A stretch of DNA of 53,519 nt from an uncultured Myxococcales bacterium (GTDB lineage Bacteria; Myxococcota_A; Bradymonadia; UBA4248). The stretch's first letter is position 1, and each line of letters begins with the position of its first letter. The notes below the pieces were generated by a model. The model ran no database searches, was not told where the DNA came from, and worked only from the letters and a program-made list of their open reading frames with translations. Location of the stretch: assembly GCA_945875805.1 (NCBI GenBank), contig CAMCLY010000005.1, positions 1-53,519 on the forward strand, given 5' to 3'. Positions 28,440 through 36,569 of this stretch are shown piece after piece. The translations under genes were made by a program, and so were the position numbers.

Positions 28440-28469
28440 TTGGACTTTAAAACCTCAAAAGACTATAAT
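28440..28469 (+). promoter_or_regulatory. Sigma-70-type promoter for the 166-residue lipoprotein gene
   Basis: TTGGAC at 28440-28445 and a perfect TATAAT at 28464-28469, spacer 18 bases, about 95 bases before the ATG at 28565. Confidence 0.65.
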
Positions 28470-28564
28470 CCATGAATGTGAACTGTCGATGACAACGTCT
28501 TTTCATCCTCATTCACAACCTCATTTTTCCATCGCCCTCCACGGGCTTTTACTTAAGGTAATCC

Positions 28565-29065
28565 ATGAAAAAATCGCTTTCTGTTCTCGTCGCCACTGCC
28601 CTCGCGGGCATGACAATGTCCGCATGCGCCATCGGCGAACTCAAACCCGAACCCATCTCCCTCGCCAAAGCCGATTCCTCGCACTTCACCATCGACAACT
28701 CCGCCATCGCCGATTCCGGCTCCATCTGCGGCGAAAAATACAAAGCCTTCCAGAATACCCTCCGAAACGGTTTCAATGTCGCCGCCAATATCGGCGAAAA
28801 CTCCTCCGTCGTCGCCGCGGATCGCGTCGAATCCAAACTCACCCTCAAGTCCATCGATATGAACTGCATCGGAACCGACAAGCTCGACGGCTACATCATT
28901 AACGCAAAAGTCGCCTACGCCTGGACCCTCGACAAAGGCCCCGAAACCACCTGGAACGCCGAAGTCATCGGTGCCGGAAGTTCCGCCGAAAAAGCCCTCG
29001 GGAACCTCGTCACCGACATCTACAATGTCGCCTTCAGCACCTATCTCACAAACCACAGCAAATAA
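28565..29065 (+). CDS. Small lipoprotein of unknown function
   Basis: 166 residues. Signal peptide MKKSLSVLVATALAGMTMSAC with lipobox MSAC (cysteine 21). The mature part has three more cysteines (IGSICGEK-type, MNCIG) and a pattern of alternating strands (ESKLTLKSIDMNC, YIINAKVAYAWTLD, TWNAEVIGAG) ending in a helix (AEKALGNLVTDIYNVAFSTYL), reminiscent of small periplasmic alpha/beta lipoproteins, but I recognise no family. It has its own promoter upstream and a strong terminator downstream, so it is monocistronic. Codon use is highly biased, suggesting abundant expression. Confidence 0.85.
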   Translation: MKKSLSVLVATALAGMTMSACAIGELKPEPISLAKADSSHFTIDNSAIADSGSICGEKYKAFQNTLRNGFNVAANIGENSSVVAADRVESKLTLKSIDMNCIGTDKLDGYIINAKVAYAWTLDKGPETTWNAEVIGAGSSAEKALGNLVTDIYNVAFSTYLTNHSK

Positions 29066-29083
29066 TGATTTGCCATCTGTCAT

Positions 29084-29116
29084 AAAAAAAGCCCGGTCTC
29101 ACGACCGGGCTTTTTT
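29084..29116 (+). terminator. Intrinsic terminator
   Basis: Perfect stem GCCCGGTC/GACCGGGC with loop TCAC, flanked by seven A and six T, so it can work from both sides. It lies 18 bases after the lipoprotein stop codon. Confidence 0.93.
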
Positions 29117-29229
29117 ATGACGCCCATCATGTCCATCTAAACGCCGCCCCCACAGCGACGCCCCCCCCCTCAGCGAAAGCCCCTCTTTCTTTGCAGAATC
29201 ATGGGCTTTTGGCGATATATTGATATAAA

Positions 29230-30537
29230 TTATTTCAACGTCGGGTCTAGGACACGTCCAAAAAACAACGGAGACAGCGTCTCGGATTCATAAACCACAA
29301 AGAAAAACGGACGATTGAGGACAAATGGCACCGGTTCCTCTGGCGAGGCACCCTCATCCATGACGGCGGCGGTGGCGGCAGCCGCTTCCACCCCGGTCTC
29401 GTCAAGTCCAAAATACGTCTTGTGAAAGACCTCCGACAAAACGAGACCATTGGACTCGACAATCATTCCCGAAAAATCCGCCTCCGACGAAAATGCCTGA
29501 GACATACCGAGCGCTTTGAGCATGTCGCGCATCACAAGGGACGTTTCAAACTCGAGACTCGGAACCCTAAAGTCAAGGATTTCTGAGGGCATCACATGCG
29601 TGACGACATCAAACACCACATCGCCCGTGAGACCGCTCTCCACCGCTTCAAACTGACCGGCATCGGGAAGGACAAACAACACGTTAAAATCATGCGATCT
29701 CAACGGCACACTGACAGCCCTGAACTTTTCCCCCTTGTACTGCGGGAACGGCGCCTGAGTGCCGACATACTCGACCTTTTTGCGCTCCCCGTCGCCAAGC
29801 GTAAACGGCATGACAGACGCAAATCGCTCAAAATGATCGTTCCATGCAGCCTTAAAATAGATAGCATTCGTCAGCACGAGTTCCGTCGAAACCGTGACTG
29901 CCCCTTGCGGAATGAGTTCCGGAATGCGTCCCGCCGTGACCTCGCTCACCTGCCTGTTGATATAAAGTCGAGCCTCCTCTGGCCGGCCAAAATCCATCGT
30001 CCGAATCCCCGCACCGTAGTTCCGGGCGAGGATGTCGAGCCAGGCCGGATTCCATGTGTGGCGATTTGAACCGTACACGGCGTTGGCATTGCGCACGATC
30101 GTCGCATCATACTCAAGCGTCCCGTCTTCCCATTTTTGCGGTTCGAGGTTCCTGGCCGTCAAAACGGCATCGATCTTATTGAGCGCCGCATGCGAGGAGT
30201 CTCCAAAATGCAACGCCGAAGCCATTTCCGAAGCCGTCCTGCCATTCGCCCCTGCCCACACCATGGCAAGCGCGGACTGAAGGCTCAGAGCCGACACCAT
30301 GGCGTTTTTGCCGCCAATCTGTTCGGCTCCATGGCGCAACACGTCCAGGGCCAGATCGTACTGACCGATCACCACGGCATCGAGATCCTGCCGTGAAATC
30401 TCCGATGTCTCGCGCGCAAGTTCCGAACGGACCTCCTTCATCCCCGCCGACGCGTTCTCGCCGCCGTCATCACATCCCGCGCCCGCGACCAGAAACGCCG
30501 CCATCTTGCAGAAAATTCCAAACGACCCTCGACCCAT
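29230..30537 (-). CDS. Serpin-family protease inhibitor, lipoprotein
   Basis: 435 residues from the ATG at 30537, with GGAGGG ten bases upstream; an in-frame ATG at 30555 overlaps that site. The signal ends in lipobox GAGC, placing the protein on a membrane surface. Serpin signatures: NAMVSALSLQSALAMVWAGANGRTASEM near the N-terminus, ELVLTNAIYFKAAW (breach region), FHKTYFGLDETGVEAAAATAAV (hinge), and FVLNRPFFFVVYE...LFFGRVLDPT (C-terminal signature). The small, Ala-rich hinge implies an inhibitory serpin. Counting 17 from the hinge Glu places P1 near Gly-Ala in MDEGAS, which is approximate. Possible target: host or competitor serine proteases. Confidence 0.92.
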   Translation of the reverse strand: MGRGSFGIFCKMAAFLVAGAGCDDGGENASAGMKEVRSELARETSEISRQDLDAVVIGQYDLALDVLRHGAEQIGGKNAMVSALSLQSALAMVWAGANGRTASEMASALHFGDSSHAALNKIDAVLTARNLEPQKWEDGTLEYDATIVRNANAVYGSNRHTWNPAWLDILARNYGAGIRTMDFGRPEEARLYINRQVSEVTAGRIPELIPQGAVTVSTELVLTNAIYFKAAWNDHFERFASVMPFTLGDGERKKVEYVGTQAPFPQYKGEKFRAVSVPLRSHDFNVLFVLPDAGQFEAVESGLTGDVVFDVVTHVMPSEILDFRVPSLEFETSLVMRDMLKALGMSQAFSSEADFSGMIVESNGLVLSEVFHKTYFGLDETGVEAAAATAAVMDEGASPEEPVPFVLNRPFFFVVYESETLSPLFFGRVLDPTLK

Positions 30538-30607
30538 TTTCAAAAAACCCTCCATGCAAGTTGTCTTTTGTACCGCCGGTGCGATGCAAAATGCTGTGCC
30601 CCGGGGA

Positions 30608-30679
30608 GGGGGAAGCCTCCCCCTGAGCGGCTATGTGCTCAGGCCTCCGGCCTTGCGCGCATACGCCGCTACCCCCTCC
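30608..30679 (+). repeat. 72-bp GC-rich element, copy 2
   Basis: Identical to 28003-28074, same orientation. It sits upstream of the serpin gene, in a 635-bp gap (30538-31172) that otherwise holds an AT-rich stretch, a short tandem repeat and the hairpins at 31067-31140. Confidence 0.85.
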
Positions 30680-30754
30680 GCCCTTCACGCCAGGGCCAGC
30701 GCCGGGGGCAATGACGGACGCTGGATGTAGCGAGTTTTTGATAAGAATCAATAC

Positions 30755-30790
30755 CATCCAAAAAAAACATCCAAAAAACATCCAAAAAAG
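30755..30790. repeat. Short tandem repeat CATCCAAAAAA
   Basis: Three consecutive copies of CATCC followed by six to eight A. Seen directly. No function assigned. Confidence 0.7.
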
Positions 30791-31066
30791 AAACAGAACT
30801 CTACCGTAAATAAACGACTCATCTGGTGCTTTTACTGAATTTGCAATCATATTTTTTAACCTGGTGTTGCAGCTAAGTTATCTGTGAAATGACATTTCAT
30901 ACATTGACTTTTTGAATATTATATATAGACACAGATTTATCCGCTTTGTGCGTATTTTATGACAACATATCCAAATATCATTTGGGTTTTTACCGAAACC
31001 ATACCCCCATGAATTGTTCCGGGATTTATATAACGCTTGCACACCATCGGTAAAATCCCCTAAAAG

Positions 31067-31140
31067 GCGCGGCGTATGGCGAATTATCGCCATAGCCGCG
31101 CGGCGTTCGCCGTATCGCCCGAAGGGCGAAAGGCGGCGCC
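31067..31140. repeat. Two bulged hairpin repeats before the M3 peptidase gene
   Basis: 31067-31101: outer GCGCGGC/GCCGCGC, unpaired G, TAT, inner GGCGA/TCGCC, loop ATTA, ATA; all pairs perfect. 31101-31140: inner CGCCC/GGGCG with loop GAA, but ATA reads AAA, a decayed copy. Confidence 0.75.
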
Positions 31141-31172
31141 CCAAAGACCCCAAACCGATGAGGAAGGAGCCT

Positions 31173-33356
31173 ATGTCGTTAAAAAAATCGATACTCATTT
31201 TCGTGGTGCTGAGCCTGACGGGATGCGCCGGTCAGGTGGCCGACGTGCAGAACCCGACGTCTTCGCCATCCCAGGAGGTGTCCATGGAGTCTGATATGAA
31301 TGCTGGACTTGATGCATCAAATCCGTTTTCTAAACCGAGTGCGCTGCCCTATGGGGCGCCAGAATATGACAAGATCAAAACCGAACATTTCCGTCCGGCT
31401 CTTGAGGCGGGCATCGCCCAGCATTTGAGCGAGATTGAGGCGATTGCAAATCAGAGCGAGGCACCAACTTTTGACAATACTATTGTGGCTTTAGAACGCA
31501 CAGGCGATCTCATTGCACGCGCCCTGCCCGTGTTTGACAATCTTTCCAATGCTTATACAAGCGACGAGATTCAGGCGATCGAAACGGAGCTTTCGCCCAA
31601 ATTTGCGGCCTACAGTGACGCCATTTATCTCAACGAAAAACTCTACGGGCGCATTGCCGCTTTGTACAATCGCCGCGACACACTCGGTCTTGACGCGGAA
31701 TCATTGCGGCTTCTCGAGATCATCCATCGCGACTTTGTGCGCGCCGGGGCCAGACTCAATCCCGAACAGAAAGCCGAAATTCAGGCGATCAACAGCGAAC
31801 TTTCCGGGCTTGAAACAAAGATCAGTCAAAACATTCTCAGTGAAATGAAGAGTTCGGCCGTCGTCGTGGATTCGCGAGAAGAACTGGCCGGACTGTCGGG
31901 GGAGGAAATCGCCGATGCCGCCGCGCTGGCCGAATCCAAAGGTCTCAACGGCAAATACATGCTCGGGCTTCAGAACACTTCGATTCAGCCGGTTCTGTCC
32001 AAACTTTCCAATCGGGAATTGCGAAAAAAGATACACGAAGCGTCGATTGTTCGCGGAATGCGCGGCAACGAGGCCGACAACAGGTCGAACATTGCACGCG
32101 TTCTACAATTGAAGGCACGCAAGGCTGAAATCCTGGGATATGATTCTCCGGCGGCCTATCAGCTCGAAGTCCAGATGGCGAAAAACGTCGATGCGGTCAA
32201 CGCCATGCTCTCCTCGATGGTTCCGGCGGCTCGCGAAAGCCTCGCGCGCGAGGCCGCACAATTGCAGGAAATGATCGATGCCGAAGGCGGCGGCTTCACC
32301 CTGGAAGCCTACGACTGGATGTATTATGCCGAAAAATTGCGCAAATCAAAATATCAGTTCGATGAGGCCGAAATCAAACCCTATTTTGAACTCAATAATG
32401 TCATTACAAAAGGCGTGTTCTATGCCGCCGAAAAATTGTATGGACTCAAATTTGTAGAACGTCACGACTTCCCAGTATATGATCCCGACGTCCGCGTGTG
32501 GGAAGTGTTCAACGAGGACGGAACGGCAGTGGGGTTGTTTTATGGCGACTACTATGCCCGCGAAAACAAACGCGGCGGCGCGTGGATGAGCGAGTATGTC
32601 AATCAGTCGCACCTTAAAAACACAAAACCCGTGATTTTAAATCAAATTAATATATCCAAACCGGGAAGCGGTCCAACCCTGCTCACCCTCGACGAGGTGA
32701 CGACGCTGTTCCATGAATTCGGCCATGCCCTGCACGGATTGCTCTCGGACGTCACATACCCCGAGTTTTCGGGAACCAACGTGGCCCGGGATTTTGTAGA
32801 ATTTCCCTCGCAGTTTAATGAAGTATGGGCACTGTGGCCCGAAGTCCTCGACAATTATGCCGTGCACTATGAAAGCGGAGAAAAAATTCCCGCCGAACTC
32901 GTAGAAAAAATCCGTGCGGCTGGCAAATTCAACCAGGGCTACATGACGGTGGAATACCTTGGCGCCGCCATGCTCGATCAGGCATGGTTCCAATATAACG
33001 CCCAAACCCTCCCGGAAATCACTCCGGACAATTTTGAATCCCTCGAAAAATCAAACCTCGCACGCGTCAATCTCGACATCCCGACCACCCCGCCGCGCTA
33101 CCGCACCGCATACTTCAATCATCTTTTCGCCAGTCATTACGACGCCATGTATTACTCATACATCTGGTCCGAAGTCCTCGATGCGGACGCCGAACACTGG
33201 TTCAAAGAACACGGCCTGACCCGTGAAAATGGACAGCATCTCAGGGACTCCGTGCTCTCTCGTGGCAACACCGCCGATTCGATGACGCTCTACCGCAATT
33301 TCACGGGCGGAGAGCCCTCCAGCGAATATCTGCTGATCCGACGCGGACTGAAATGA
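31173..33356 (+). CDS. M3-family zinc oligopeptidase / peptidyl-dipeptidase, lipoprotein
   Basis: 727 residues from the ATG at 31173 (AGGA eight bases upstream); the frame is open further upstream but runs through the hairpin repeats. The N-terminus MSLKKSILIFVVLSLTGC carries lipobox LTGC, so the enzyme is lipid-anchored outside the cytosol, unlike cytosolic Dcp/OpdA. Catalytic zinc motif HEFGH at about 514-518, followed by DFVEFPSQ carrying the third ligand glutamate. Overall similarity is to the Dcp branch of family M3 (PYGAPEYDKIKTEHFRPALEAGI start). Likely role: trimming of oligopeptides in the periplasm or at the surface. Confidence 0.92.
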   Translation: MSLKKSILIFVVLSLTGCAGQVADVQNPTSSPSQEVSMESDMNAGLDASNPFSKPSALPYGAPEYDKIKTEHFRPALEAGIAQHLSEIEAIANQSEAPTFDNTIVALERTGDLIARALPVFDNLSNAYTSDEIQAIETELSPKFAAYSDAIYLNEKLYGRIAALYNRRDTLGLDAESLRLLEIIHRDFVRAGARLNPEQKAEIQAINSELSGLETKISQNILSEMKSSAVVVDSREELAGLSGEEIADAAALAESKGLNGKYMLGLQNTSIQPVLSKLSNRELRKKIHEASIVRGMRGNEADNRSNIARVLQLKARKAEILGYDSPAAYQLEVQMAKNVDAVNAMLSSMVPAARESLAREAAQLQEMIDAEGGGFTLEAYDWMYYAEKLRKSKYQFDEAEIKPYFELNNVITKGVFYAAEKLYGLKFVERHDFPVYDPDVRVWEVFNEDGTAVGLFYGDYYARENKRGGAWMSEYVNQSHLKNTKPVILNQINISKPGSGPTLLTLDEVTTLFHEFGHALHGLLSDVTYPEFSGTNVARDFVEFPSQFNEVWALWPEVLDNYAVHYESGEKIPAELVEKIRAAGKFNQGYMTVEYLGAAMLDQAWFQYNAQTLPEITPDNFESLEKSNLARVNLDIPTTPPRYRTAYFNHLFASHYDAMYYSYIWSEVLDADAEHWFKEHGLTRENGQHLRDSVLSRGNTADSMTLYRNFTGGEPSSEYLLIRRGLK

Positions 33357-33462
33357 CCGCCATTCCGCCCGGTGCCATGCATCATGACGTATGACCCATA
33401 AAAGATGACTGTCCATGAGGCATTTGTCGTTTTCTGAGACACGTCATGATGCGCCCATCCCC

Positions 33463-33533
33463 GAGGGGGTAGCGGCGTATGCGCGCAAGGCCGGAGGCCT
33501 GAGCACATAGCCGCTCAGGGGGAGACTTCCCCC
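33463..33533 (-). repeat. 72-bp GC-rich element, copy 3 (inverted)
   Basis: Reverse complement of the 28003 and 30608 copies with one or two differences near the ends. It lies between the convergent stops of the peptidase gene and nadD, where a hairpin could end both transcripts. Confidence 0.85.
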
Positions 33534-33549
33534 TCCCGGACACAAGACC

Positions 33550-34131
33550 TCAGGTCCGCCTCAACCTGTCATAGACCTCTGCAGGCACCAAGGCCCGGAC
33601 TGCATCCCAGTCGTTTTGTGCCATGCATCGCCTGACTTCCGTACTCGAGATTCCAGGCAGGGACACCAAAGGGATTGTGCCCGCCTCATCACAGCCCATG
33701 CGCGGAAACACCAGGAACGAAGCCATCGACACGATCTCTTCGTAAGCCCGCCATTTGGGCAGATCCGGCAAAATATCCGCCCCCACGGCGATCCACAGTC
33801 GGCGTCGCGGATCACGGCGATGAAGCTCGCGCACGATATCGACCGTGTAACTCGTCGAGTCGTGGAGATCGCGTTCCAGCGTCGAAATCGTGACGCGTGG
33901 CCAGCGTTCAAACAGCGCACGCAACATCTCACACCGCACCTCATAGTCCATGAGCGATTTGTCGAACGCATGTTTGTAGGTGGGAAGAATCCACACCTCG
34001 GCCCTTGGAAAATAGGCTCTCATGGCCGACACCATGAGATAATGCGCCAGATGCGGGGGATTGAACGATCCTCCATAGAGAATCAGGCTTTCGTCGCGAT
34101 TGACGTCCTCAAACGCAGGGATGTTCATCAT
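33550..34131 (-). CDS. nadD: Nicotinate-nucleotide adenylyltransferase
   Basis: 193 residues. It adenylates nicotinate mononucleotide to deamido-NAD in NAD synthesis. Seen: nucleotidyltransferase motif LYGGSFNPPHLAHYLM near residue 18, the PTYKHAFDK segment, and the C-terminal ISSTEVRR motif. The open frame continues upstream to 34557, but that part is antisense to xdhB and crosses a terminator, so I use the MM pair at 34131/34128. No clear Shine-Dalgarno sequence is visible there. It ends head-to-head with the peptidase gene. Confidence 0.9.
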   Translation of the reverse strand: MMNIPAFEDVNRDESLILYGGSFNPPHLAHYLMVSAMRAYFPRAEVWILPTYKHAFDKSLMDYEVRCEMLRALFERWPRVTISTLERDLHDSTSYTVDIVRELHRRDPRRRLWIAVGADILPDLPKWRAYEEIVSMASFLVFPRMGCDEAGTIPLVSLPGISSTEVRRCMAQNDWDAVRALVPAEVYDRLRRT

Positions 34132-34202
34132 AAGGCATGGGGTGAAAAAATGTCGAAGGAGACGCATACAGCCATCTGGCATGGCAGGGGCTTTATGGCC
34201 GC

Positions 34203-34229
34203 AAAAAAGCCCGGACGGGCCGGGCTTTT
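34203..34229 (-). terminator. Intrinsic terminator after the xanthine dehydrogenase operon
   Basis: Stem AGCCCGG/CCGGGCT with a short loop, preceded by six A on the plus strand (T-run for minus-strand transcripts) and followed by TTTT. It lies 16 bases past the stop of the molybdenum subunit gene. Confidence 0.88.
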
Positions 34230-34244
34230 GAGGAACGCTGGAGG

Positions 34245-36566
34245 TTATGCGCGTTGGGCGGCGATGGCACGGAGCACGCTTTCGGGGGTGGCGGGCCAGT
34301 GAATGACGGGATCGCGACCGGGATCGTCTCCCGTGGCCACGATGGCATGTTCCAGGGCCTGGACCAGAGCAACCGCGAGCACAAACGGAGGCTCGCCGAT
34401 GGCCTTTGAACCGTGCACGGCCTCGGCCGTGGCGTTGGGCAGCAGACTGATACGGAAATGCTCGGGATCCGGTATCGTCCCGATGGTGGGGATTTTGTAG
34501 GTGGCGGGGGAATGGGTTTTGAGGGAACCATCCGCGCCCCAGACGAGTTCCTCGCACGACAGCCAGCCGAACCCCTGGGCAAACGCGCCCTCGATTTGTC
34601 CGCGATCGATGCTCGGGACGATGGCATCCCCGACATCATGAACAGCCTCGACGTCGCACAGGCGGTATTCGCCGGTCAGGGTGGAAAGCTCGATTTCGAG
34701 GACACAGACCCCATAGGAATAGTAAGCAAACGGAACCCCGCGTCCTTTTTCGGCATCGTATCCGATTCCCGGGGTGGCATAATACCCGGCGGCAGAAAGC
34801 TGCACGCGATCCTGGTATGCCCATCCGATGACCTGTTTCATGGGGATCGGATCATGTCCGGGCAAATGGCAGAGGTCGTTGGCAAAGACGATATTCTTTA
34901 CCGCGTCTTCGTCGAGACCGACATGTCTGGCCACGACGCGCCGCAGGCGTGCGGTGATTTGCTCGCACGCGTTGTGCACGGCGGCACCGTTGAGGTCGGT
35001 ACCGCTTGAGGCAGCCGTGGCCGACGCGTTGGGCACCTTGTCGGTACGGGTGTCCATCAGACGGACGCGTTCTGGACGAATCCCGAGGTCATGGGCGGCG
35101 ATGGCGATCATCTTGGTGTGAAGTCCCTGCCCCATTTCGGCGCCGCCATGGTTGATTGCCACCGAACCGTCGGTATAGACGAGCACAAGCGCACCCGCCT
35201 GATTGAGCATGGTGTTGGTGAACGAAATGCCGAATTTGACGGGCATGAACCCGATGCCGCGCTTGACGAATCGATGGGTCTGGTTGAACGCGTCGATTTC
35301 CCTTTTACGCTCGGCATAACGGGCGGTCTTGAGGATGCCGTCCGTCATGCGAGGAATGCGGAAATCCTTGAGTTCTGCGCCGTACTGCATGATGTTTCGC
35401 GGAGCGTCGCCGTAGTAATTGAGCCGACGGATATCGACGGGATCGATGCCGAGGTGACGGGCAGCGCGGTTGAGCACGGTCTCGGTGACGATAAATCCCT
35501 GAGGCCCGCCGAAGCCGCGGTACGCCGTGTTGGAGGGCAGATTCGTGCGGGCGAGCCGTCCGTCGAATTTCAGCGCGGGAATATAATAACAGCCGTCGAG
35601 GTGGAAAAGACAGCGGTCCAGGATGCACAGCGAGAGGTCGAGTGCCCAGCCGCAGTTGGCGTAAGTCTCGACGTCGAGCGCCAGAATGTGCCCGTCATTT
35701 TTGAAGGCCGCGCGATATTTGGAGTAGAAGGGGTGACGCTTGCCGGTATAGGCCATATCTTCGTCGCGGTTGAGCCAGACGCGGCACGGGCGCCCGGTAC
35801 ACCATGTCCCCAGTGCCGCGAGGCATCCGTACTGCGCCCCCTGGGTTTCCTTGCCCCCGAAACCGCCGCCCATGCGAGGCATGATGACGACGACGTGGCT
35901 TTCGGGGATACCGAGAAGTTCGGCGGCCTTGGCCTGAACCTCCCGCGGATTCTGACTCGACGCATAAATCAGAATATCCCCATCCTCGTTGAGCTGGGCC
36001 TGGGCACACTGGGTTTCGAGGTACCAGTGCTCCTGACCCGGGGATTCGACCTCCCCTTCGAGGGTAAAATCGGCCTCGGCAAACGCCGCATCGAGATCCC
36101 CACGGGCGATGATGTGATGGTCTTTAAAAAAGCTCTGTTTGGCAATGGCATCGCGGATATCGAGGATGGCATCGAGAGGATCGATCTCAAGCACGACGCG
36201 TTTGGCGCCCGCCATGCACGCCTCATACGACTCACCCAGCACCAGGGCCACCGCCTGTCCTATGCAATGGACCTCACTCGACGCCAGCACCTCCTCGTCA
36301 TGCGATCCGGCGGCCGACACGTCGTTCACGCCGGGAATGTTCTTGGCCGTCAGCACGGCCACGACGCCTTCGACCTTCAACGCTTCCGACACATCGAGAC
36401 GCGTAATCCGGCCGTGCGCCACAGGCGATGCGATGATGTGCGAGACGAGACACCCTTTGGGCAGCTCCATGTCATTGACAAATTTCGCGCGTCCCGTGAC
36501 ATGCTTCCAGGCGCTTTCATGAACGGCATTTTCGTGTAACGGGCTGATGTAGTTGGGATCTTTCAT
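34245..36566 (-). CDS. xdhB: Xanthine dehydrogenase, molybdopterin-binding subunit
   Basis: 773 residues. It hydroxylates hypoxanthine/xanthine at the molybdenum cofactor. Hallmarks: GGGFGGKE (active-site Glu, about 235), AYRGFGGPQ (substrate-orienting Arg), GGAEMGQGLHTK (cofactor contact), and KAIGEPPF near the C-terminus with the base-catalyst Glu. These mark a true xanthine dehydrogenase rather than a CO or aldehyde dehydrogenase. It follows the small subunit gene by three bases, so subunits are made together. No xdhC maturation gene is in the window. Naming of xdhA/xdhB varies between organisms. Confidence 0.93.
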   Translation of the reverse strand: MKDPNYISPLHENAVHESAWKHVTGRAKFVNDMELPKGCLVSHIIASPVAHGRITRLDVSEALKVEGVVAVLTAKNIPGVNDVSAAGSHDEEVLASSEVHCIGQAVALVLGESYEACMAGAKRVVLEIDPLDAILDIRDAIAKQSFFKDHHIIARGDLDAAFAEADFTLEGEVESPGQEHWYLETQCAQAQLNEDGDILIYASSQNPREVQAKAAELLGIPESHVVVIMPRMGGGFGGKETQGAQYGCLAALGTWCTGRPCRVWLNRDEDMAYTGKRHPFYSKYRAAFKNDGHILALDVETYANCGWALDLSLCILDRCLFHLDGCYYIPALKFDGRLARTNLPSNTAYRGFGGPQGFIVTETVLNRAARHLGIDPVDIRRLNYYGDAPRNIMQYGAELKDFRIPRMTDGILKTARYAERKREIDAFNQTHRFVKRGIGFMPVKFGISFTNTMLNQAGALVLVYTDGSVAINHGGAEMGQGLHTKMIAIAAHDLGIRPERVRLMDTRTDKVPNASATAASSGTDLNGAAVHNACEQITARLRRVVARHVGLDEDAVKNIVFANDLCHLPGHDPIPMKQVIGWAYQDRVQLSAAGYYATPGIGYDAEKGRGVPFAYYSYGVCVLEIELSTLTGEYRLCDVEAVHDVGDAIVPSIDRGQIEGAFAQGFGWLSCEELVWGADGSLKTHSPATYKIPTIGTIPDPEHFRISLLPNATAEAVHGSKAIGEPPFVLAVALVQALEHAIVATGDDPGRDPVIHWPATPESVLRAIAAQRA

Positions 36567-36569
36567 CGT

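Noticed and set aside
34132-34557. N-terminal extension of the nadD frame by ~140 residues
   Set aside because: It is antisense to xdhB, Arg/Pro/Gly-rich like a shadow frame, and crosses the intrinsic terminator at 34203-34229. NadD homology begins at MMNIPAF.
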